A stretch of DNA of 10,459 nucleotides from the NCBI GenBank assembly GCA_013214245.1, contig JABSQE010000043.1, forward strand, positions 1-10,459, written 5' to 3'. Below the pieces are notes generated by a model, which did no database searches, had not been told where the DNA came from, and saw nothing but the letters and a program-made list of their open reading frames with translations. Source of the stretch: Hyphomicrobiaceae bacterium. Its GTDB lineage: Bacteria > Pseudomonadota > Alphaproteobacteria > Rhizobiales > Hyphomicrobiaceae. Shown here one piece after another: positions 6,302 through 10,459 of this stretch; positions within the stretch are counted from its first letter, which is position 1; the number at the start of each line of letters is the position of its first letter. Position numbers and translations under genes: made by a program.

Positions 6302-8527
6302 ATGATAAATGCATTTGATATTATTTACACTAAAGTCGACGAGGCTCCAGAGCTTGCGAGCGGTTCTCTCCTACCTATTATTAAAGCATTTGTAGAACCG
6401 GCTGGGATAACTATTGGCACCAAGGACATATCGTTATCAGCTCGTATATTAGCGCAGTTTCCACAATACCTTAAACCAGAACATCAAAAGGAAAAGGATT
6501 TATTCGAACTGGGTAGGGTTGTGAAAACAGCAGATGCCAATATTATTAAACTACCAAACATTTCTGCTTCACTGACGCAAGTTAAAGAAGCAATAAGAGA
6601 ACTTCAAGCTCAGGGTTATGCTATACCGTGTTATCCAGAAAACCCTCTAAACGATGAGGAACGGGCTATTCAGGCGGCTTATGATCAAATTAAGGGAAGT
6701 GCTGTCAATCCAATATTGCGAGAAGGTAACTCAGACCGTCGTGTACCCAAAGCTGTCAAAGCCTACGCCAGACAAAATCCGCATTCCATGGGTTTTTGGG
6801 CTGCAGACAGCAAAACCCATGTGACATCGATGCCTGAACGTGACTTTTACTCAAATGAAATCTCTACTACTATAAAAAAAAATCAAGCCGGGCATGCACA
6901 CATCGAGCTTGAAGCCAATGACGGTAGCGTTACCGTGCTTAAAGAGAAAATACCACTTCATACCGACGAGATCGTTGATGCAACTTTCATGAGCGTCGTT
7001 TCCCTACGTACATTTCTTAAGGAACAATTTGTCGCTGCCAGGACCTCAAATGTACTATTTTCTCTGCATGTCAAAGCAACCATGATGAAGGTATCAGATC
7101 CTGTAATTTTTGGACACACAGTTCATACTTACCTCGAGAGCGTATTCGTGAAGCACTCTAAGCTTTTTGCCCAACTTGGTGTTAACCCAAACCTAGGAAT
7201 TAGCGATTTAGAGCAAAAAATTTTATGCTTGCCGGAATCCAAACGTAATGAGATCAGAGCTGACATTAAGACTGCCATGAGCGCACAACCGGACCTTTAT
7301 ATGGTTAGCTCTAAGGAAGGTATAACTAATCTTCATGTTTCGAGCGATGTAATAATTGATGCTTCTATGCCATCTATAATTCGTAATGGTGGCAAGGCCT
7401 GGGGACCTGACGGTGCTTTACACGATGTAAAATGCGTAATACCGGATAATAGCTATGCAGCAGTGTACAACGAAACTATTAAGTTTTGTAAAGAATACGG
7501 GGCGTTAAATCCCTCAGAGATGGGCTCCGTCTCGAATATTGGCCTAATGGCGCAAAAGGCTGAAGAGTATGGCTCACATCCTCACACGTTTATAGCACCG
7601 ACATGTGGAACAATACGTGTCATAGATTGCGCAGGTAACGTCCTGCATCAACACGATGTAGATGAGGGTGATATTTGGCGTATGTGTAAGGTAGGCGATT
7701 TAGCAATCCGAGATTGGATTAAACTCGCTATAAACCGCGCTAGAGTTAGCGCTACACCCGCTGTATTCTGGCTTGATGCTAACCGTCCTCACGATGCAGA
7801 GCTTATACTTAAGGTTAAAAAATATTTAAAAGAATATGACACATCAAGTATTGAAATACATATAATGTCACCTGAAGAGGCAACTCGGTTTTCACTAGAT
7901 CGAATAAGAAAAGGTCAAAACACTATATCAGTCACTGGCAACGTATTGCGCGATTACCTTACAGATCTCTTTCCAATTCTCGAGTTGGGTACAAGCTCCA
8001 AGATGCTTTCTATAGTACCTCTAATGAATGGCGGTGGTTTGTTTGAAACAGGTGCTGGCGGTTCCGCACCTAAACACGTTACTCAATTTATTAATGAGGG
8101 CCATCTCAGATGGGATTCCTTAGGTGAGTTTTGTGCCTTAACGGCATCTTTAGAACACCTGGCAGCAGTTAAGCAGAACACAAAAGCAGCTGTGATTGCC
8201 AAGGCGCTCGATTTAGCGACAGAACGCTTGTTGCACCAGAACAAATCTCCAAGCCGCAAACTAGGCGAGATAGATACTCGTGGTAGTCACTTCTATCTTG
8301 CCCTGTTCTGGGCAGAAGCTTTAGCTGCTCAGGATAAAGATAATGATCTGAAGAACTATTTTTTTCCAATTGCCACCGCATTACGCGCCAATGAATCTGT
8401 AATTCGAGATGAACTCAACGCTGCGCAAGGGATTACAATTAATCTTGATGGTTACTATCACCCCAACAAAGCAAAGCTATCTGAAGCCATGCGACCAAGC
8501 GCTACTTTTAATTCAATAATTGGTTAG
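6302..8527 (+). CDS. icd: NADP-dependent isocitrate dehydrogenase, monomeric type
   Basis: This enzyme oxidatively decarboxylates isocitrate to 2-oxoglutarate, making NADPH in the TCA cycle. It belongs to the monomeric class, unrelated in length to the usual ~420-residue dimeric enzyme. From the ATG at 6302 it has 741 residues, the family's normal size (Azotobacter vinelandii 741). The in-frame TTG at 6227 would add 25 residues without a family match. Ligand residues known from the family are in place: S133, N136, R140 and R146 in GSAVNPILREGNSDRR; K258; metal-binding D353 (IIDASMP), D551 and D555 (RDYLTDLFP); Y423; and NADP-binding H592, R603 and R652. The active site therefore looks intact. 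It is flanked by a long leader gap and by an ELM1-family gene 153 bases downstream on the same strand. Confidence 0.96.
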   Translation: MINAFDIIYTKVDEAPELASGSLLPIIKAFVEPAGITIGTKDISLSARILAQFPQYLKPEHQKEKDLFELGRVVKTADANIIKLPNISASLTQVKEAIRELQAQGYAIPCYPENPLNDEERAIQAAYDQIKGSAVNPILREGNSDRRVPKAVKAYARQNPHSMGFWAADSKTHVTSMPERDFYSNEISTTIKKNQAGHAHIELEANDGSVTVLKEKIPLHTDEIVDATFMSVVSLRTFLKEQFVAARTSNVLFSLHVKATMMKVSDPVIFGHTVHTYLESVFVKHSKLFAQLGVNPNLGISDLEQKILCLPESKRNEIRADIKTAMSAQPDLYMVSSKEGITNLHVSSDVIIDASMPSIIRNGGKAWGPDGALHDVKCVIPDNSYAAVYNETIKFCKEYGALNPSEMGSVSNIGLMAQKAEEYGSHPHTFIAPTCGTIRVIDCAGNVLHQHDVDEGDIWRMCKVGDLAIRDWIKLAINRARVSATPAVFWLDANRPHDAELILKVKKYLKEYDTSSIEIHIMSPEEATRFSLDRIRKGQNTISVTGNVLRDYLTDLFPILELGTSSKMLSIVPLMNGGGLFETGAGGSAPKHVTQFINEGHLRWDSLGEFCALTASLEHLAAVKQNTKAAVIAKALDLATERLLHQNKSPSRKLGEIDTRGSHFYLALFWAEALAAQDKDNDLKNYFFPIATALRANESVIRDELNAAQGITINLDGYYHPNKAKLSEAMRPSATFNSIIG

Positions 8528-8540
8528 GCTTTCTACTCTT

Positions 8541-8569
8541 AAATCACTCGGATTTAATATTTGTGATTT
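8541..8569 (+). terminator. Weak stem-loop after icd, possible terminator
   Basis: AAATCAC (8541-8547) pairs with GTGATTT (8563-8569) around a 15-base loop, 13 bases after the icd stop. The right arm ends in four T residues, but no longer T run follows and the stem is AT-rich. It could equally be a stabilising 3' hairpin or chance. Confidence 0.25.
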
Positions 8570-8680
8570 TCCCGAAGAATATTACAATTTCGACGTCGAG
8601 ATTTGCTTATTGCCTATCGCCATGTAGTTAAGATTAGCGCACCACGCATTACATTGAAAAATTTAGGATAGAATAAATTA

Positions 8681-9682
8681 ATGAGCAAGCATAATCTACT
8701 CCAGGGATACAAATGCTGGATTATCACCGATGGTAAAGCTGGCTCTGTAGTTCAGGCTTGTGGTTTGGCAGACTCACTAGAACTTGATTACGTCTTAAAA
8801 ACAGTCACACCTAGCGGCTTTAATCGTTTTTTTTCACCCTGGTCAATGGTAAACTCTAAGGAACGTTTTGGGCAGCCTGGTAGCAAATTTTGTCCGCCTT
8901 GGCCAAAATTTGCAATCGCAAGTGGACGCTTAAGCATTCCATATATACGAGCTTTGAACAAGTTTTCTAGGACAGAATGCTATACCATTATACTACAAGA
9001 TCCTAAAACACGATCTAATATTTCGGACTTGATATGGGTGCCACAGCACGATCAGCGACGCGGTAAAAACGTTATTACAACTTTAACATCACCGCATGGT
9101 TATTCATCTCAACGTATATCGGAACTAAGAGCTAATATCCCACATAAAATATCTGCTCTACCATCACCACGAGTCACTGTCATGCTTGGCGGTATAAATT
9201 CAGTTTTTAAATTCAGAAAAAAAGACTATGACCGGCTAAAATGTAGTCTGACATCAATGGCTTACTTAGGAGCAAGCTTCATGGTGACCACCTCAAGGCG
9301 AACACAACTGGAATTACTAAAGGCTGTAGAACAAGCAACAGCAGGTTCGCCACGAGTGCTATGGAAAGGAGTTGGCCACAACCTATATCCGAGCTTCTTA
9401 GCACACGCAGATTTTCTAGTCGTAACTGCAGATTCGGTAAACATGACAGGAGAAGCATGTGCGACCGGACGCCCGGTCTTTGTCTTTACACCGTCCGGAG
9501 GATCAGCTAAGTTCACACGTTTCCATAATGCTTTGAAAACATATGGAGCGACACGAGATTTACCGAACTATATGACTGTGCTAGATTGGTGGAGTTATCA
9601 TCCTATAGATGCGACAGAAAGCATAGCCGCAGAGATCCAAAAGCGTTATACACAGCAGTCAGAAAAATTTAAGTATAGCTAG
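8681..9682 (+). CDS. ELM1-family protein (mitochondrial fission ELM1 / DUF1022 type)
   Basis: The 333-residue protein matches the bacterial family named after plant ELM1, a protein needed for mitochondrial fission. The bacterial role is not established. Family segments in order are ITDGKAGS (15-22), PWPKFAIASGR (73-83), ILQDPKTRSNISDLIWVPQHD (104-124), NVITTLTSPH (130-139), PRVTVMLGG (163-171), GASFMVTTSRRT (197-208) and ADFLVVTADSVNMTGEA (243-259), then ATGRPVFVF (261-269). The last segments resemble the sugar-nucleotide half of GT-B glycosyltransferases such as MurG, which suggests but does not prove an envelope sugar function. No signal peptide or membrane segment is seen. AGGA at 8665-8668 is 12 bases from the ATG, a long spacing. 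It follows icd by 153 bases and converges on the SPOR gene with 29 bases between stops. Confidence 0.88.
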   Translation: MSKHNLLQGYKCWIITDGKAGSVVQACGLADSLELDYVLKTVTPSGFNRFFSPWSMVNSKERFGQPGSKFCPPWPKFAIASGRLSIPYIRALNKFSRTECYTIILQDPKTRSNISDLIWVPQHDQRRGKNVITTLTSPHGYSSQRISELRANIPHKISALPSPRVTVMLGGINSVFKFRKKDYDRLKCSLTSMAYLGASFMVTTSRRTQLELLKAVEQATAGSPRVLWKGVGHNLYPSFLAHADFLVVTADSVNMTGEACATGRPVFVFTPSGGSAKFTRFHNALKTYGATRDLPNYMTVLDWWSYHPIDATESIAAEIQKRYTQQSEKFKYS

Positions 9683-9711
9683 GATATGATTGTCAAAAGA
9701 TGTCACAACTA

Positions 9712-10459
9712 TTAATAAGGAGCGACCCAACAGTTCGAGTAACCAACCTCCTTCAAACGGGAACAAAGTTGAAACGCAGCTAACCTCGAGCCTGGCGGCC
9801 CTACAACAGCACGATACATGATACCCAATCCACGATCTGTCAAATCAGCACTGCGAACGTCAGGTGTTTTAGAGCCAAGAATACTGGGATAAAGCTGCTG
9901 CAAGTCAACAAAAGTTGTAAGAGCATCAATACGACTAAGCTTAGTCGATATAACAGTAACATAACCGTTAAGAGCTGCATCTATTACCTCAGTCGGCTTA
10001 TCTAAACCGAGAGGATGCGTTTCAGCGGCTCCTGAGCTTGACTGATATGAGGTGTTTATATCGTTCTCCGAAGGCCCAACTAAATTATTTATTATAATAC
10101 TTGATGTTTTTTTAAGAGGACCAAGATCAACGCCTATTTTGTCAAGACCCGAAAGTTCAGGCAACGGCGGGAAGTTTGATCGACGACTACGACTTATTGA
10201 CAAACTTTGATTCTGCATTTGTACGGGAGCTATTGCTAATCGCTCAGGTCGAGCAACAGTCGACTTCGTAGAGCGAGGCGTTAAAGCAGCATTTTTAGAT
10301 TGTTCGTTGGTGATTTGAGATTGCATTAGGTCATTTTGAATATTCTGTTGAGAATACTGATACCCTATTTCACCACCCTCTATTATCATACCAGGAACTC
10401 TATTAGGAAACTGATTTCCAAGACCTGCAGTGTCAGCTCGTGTAGAAGAAAGAGGTGCA
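9712..10459 (-). CDS. SPOR-domain protein, 5' end outside the window
   Basis: The C-terminal ~80 residues form a SPOR domain, a fold that binds peptidoglycan glycan strands stripped of stem peptides, often at the division site. Visible are NGYVTVISTK, a middle PSILGSKTPDVRSADL and the closing RAVVGPPGSRLAAFQLCSRLKEVGYSNCWV. Ahead of it is a low-complexity, Gln/Ser/Pro/Arg-rich linker, likely periplasmic and disordered. A methionine codon at 10389 begins a 225-residue frame, but the frame stays open for 23 more codons to the window edge, giving at least 248 residues. The real start, and the expected N-terminal membrane anchor, therefore lie beyond base 10459. The first SPOR strand (VTVIST) differs from the common 'VQLGAF' type, so binding could be altered. 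Its partners upstream are not visible. Confidence 0.82.
   Translation of the reverse strand, partial: APLSSTRADTAGLGNQFPNRVPGMIIEGGEIGYQYSQQNIQNDLMQSQITNEQSKNAALTPRSTKSTVARPERLAIAPVQMQNQSLSISRSRRSNFPPLPELSGLDKIGVDLGPLKKTSSIIINNLVGPSENDINTSYQSSSGAAETHPLGLDKPTEVIDAALNGYVTVISTKLSRIDALTTFVDLQQLYPSILGSKTPDVRSADLTDRGLGIMYRAVVGPPGSRLAAFQLCSRLKEVGYSNCWVAPY

Overview
The window reads as chromosomal DNA of an alphaproteobacterium, most like the Rhodospirillales side of the class. This rests on the protein flavours: an M17 aminopeptidase tail of alphaproteobacterial type, XerD followed by AccA, a long ScsB/DsbD-type reductase, monomeric NADP isocitrate dehydrogenase, a bacterial ELM1-family protein and a SPOR-domain protein. 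The DNA is AT-rich by eye, more so between genes, and recognisable genes cover only about 79% of it (8,266 of 10,459 bases by my count). Three gene-free gaps of roughly 400 to 775 bases separate otherwise ordinary, intact genes. That fits a lineage undergoing genome erosion, such as a host-associated symbiont. 'Candidatus Endolissoclinum faulkneri' came to mind because of its low coding density, but I cannot test this and it is only a suggestion.

Layout from left to right: the 3' end of pepA (+); a 694-base gap rich in small inverted repeats; xerD (+); a 138-base spacer; accA (+); a 404-base gap; an scsB/dsbD-like membrane thiol reductase (-); a 775-base divergent gap; monomeric icd (+); a 153-base spacer; an ELM1-family gene (+); a 29-base convergent spacer; and a SPOR-domain gene (-) that runs off the right edge.

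The genes do not form one pathway. They are housekeeping functions: peptide turnover (PepA), chromosome dimer resolution (XerD), the first step of fatty acid synthesis (AccA), periplasmic thiol reduction (ScsB/DsbD-like), the TCA cycle and NADPH supply (Icd), and probable envelope functions (ELM1-like, SPOR). Spacers are wide enough that most genes probably have their own transcription signals. I see no insertion sequence, prophage, CRISPR array, toxin-antitoxin pair, secondary-metabolite gene, rRNA or tRNA. I found no convincing new system. The points most worth checking are the hairpin-rich gap before xerD, the glycosyltransferase-like look of the ELM1-family protein, two unusual substitutions in conserved AccA motifs, and an 11-base inverted repeat after accA.
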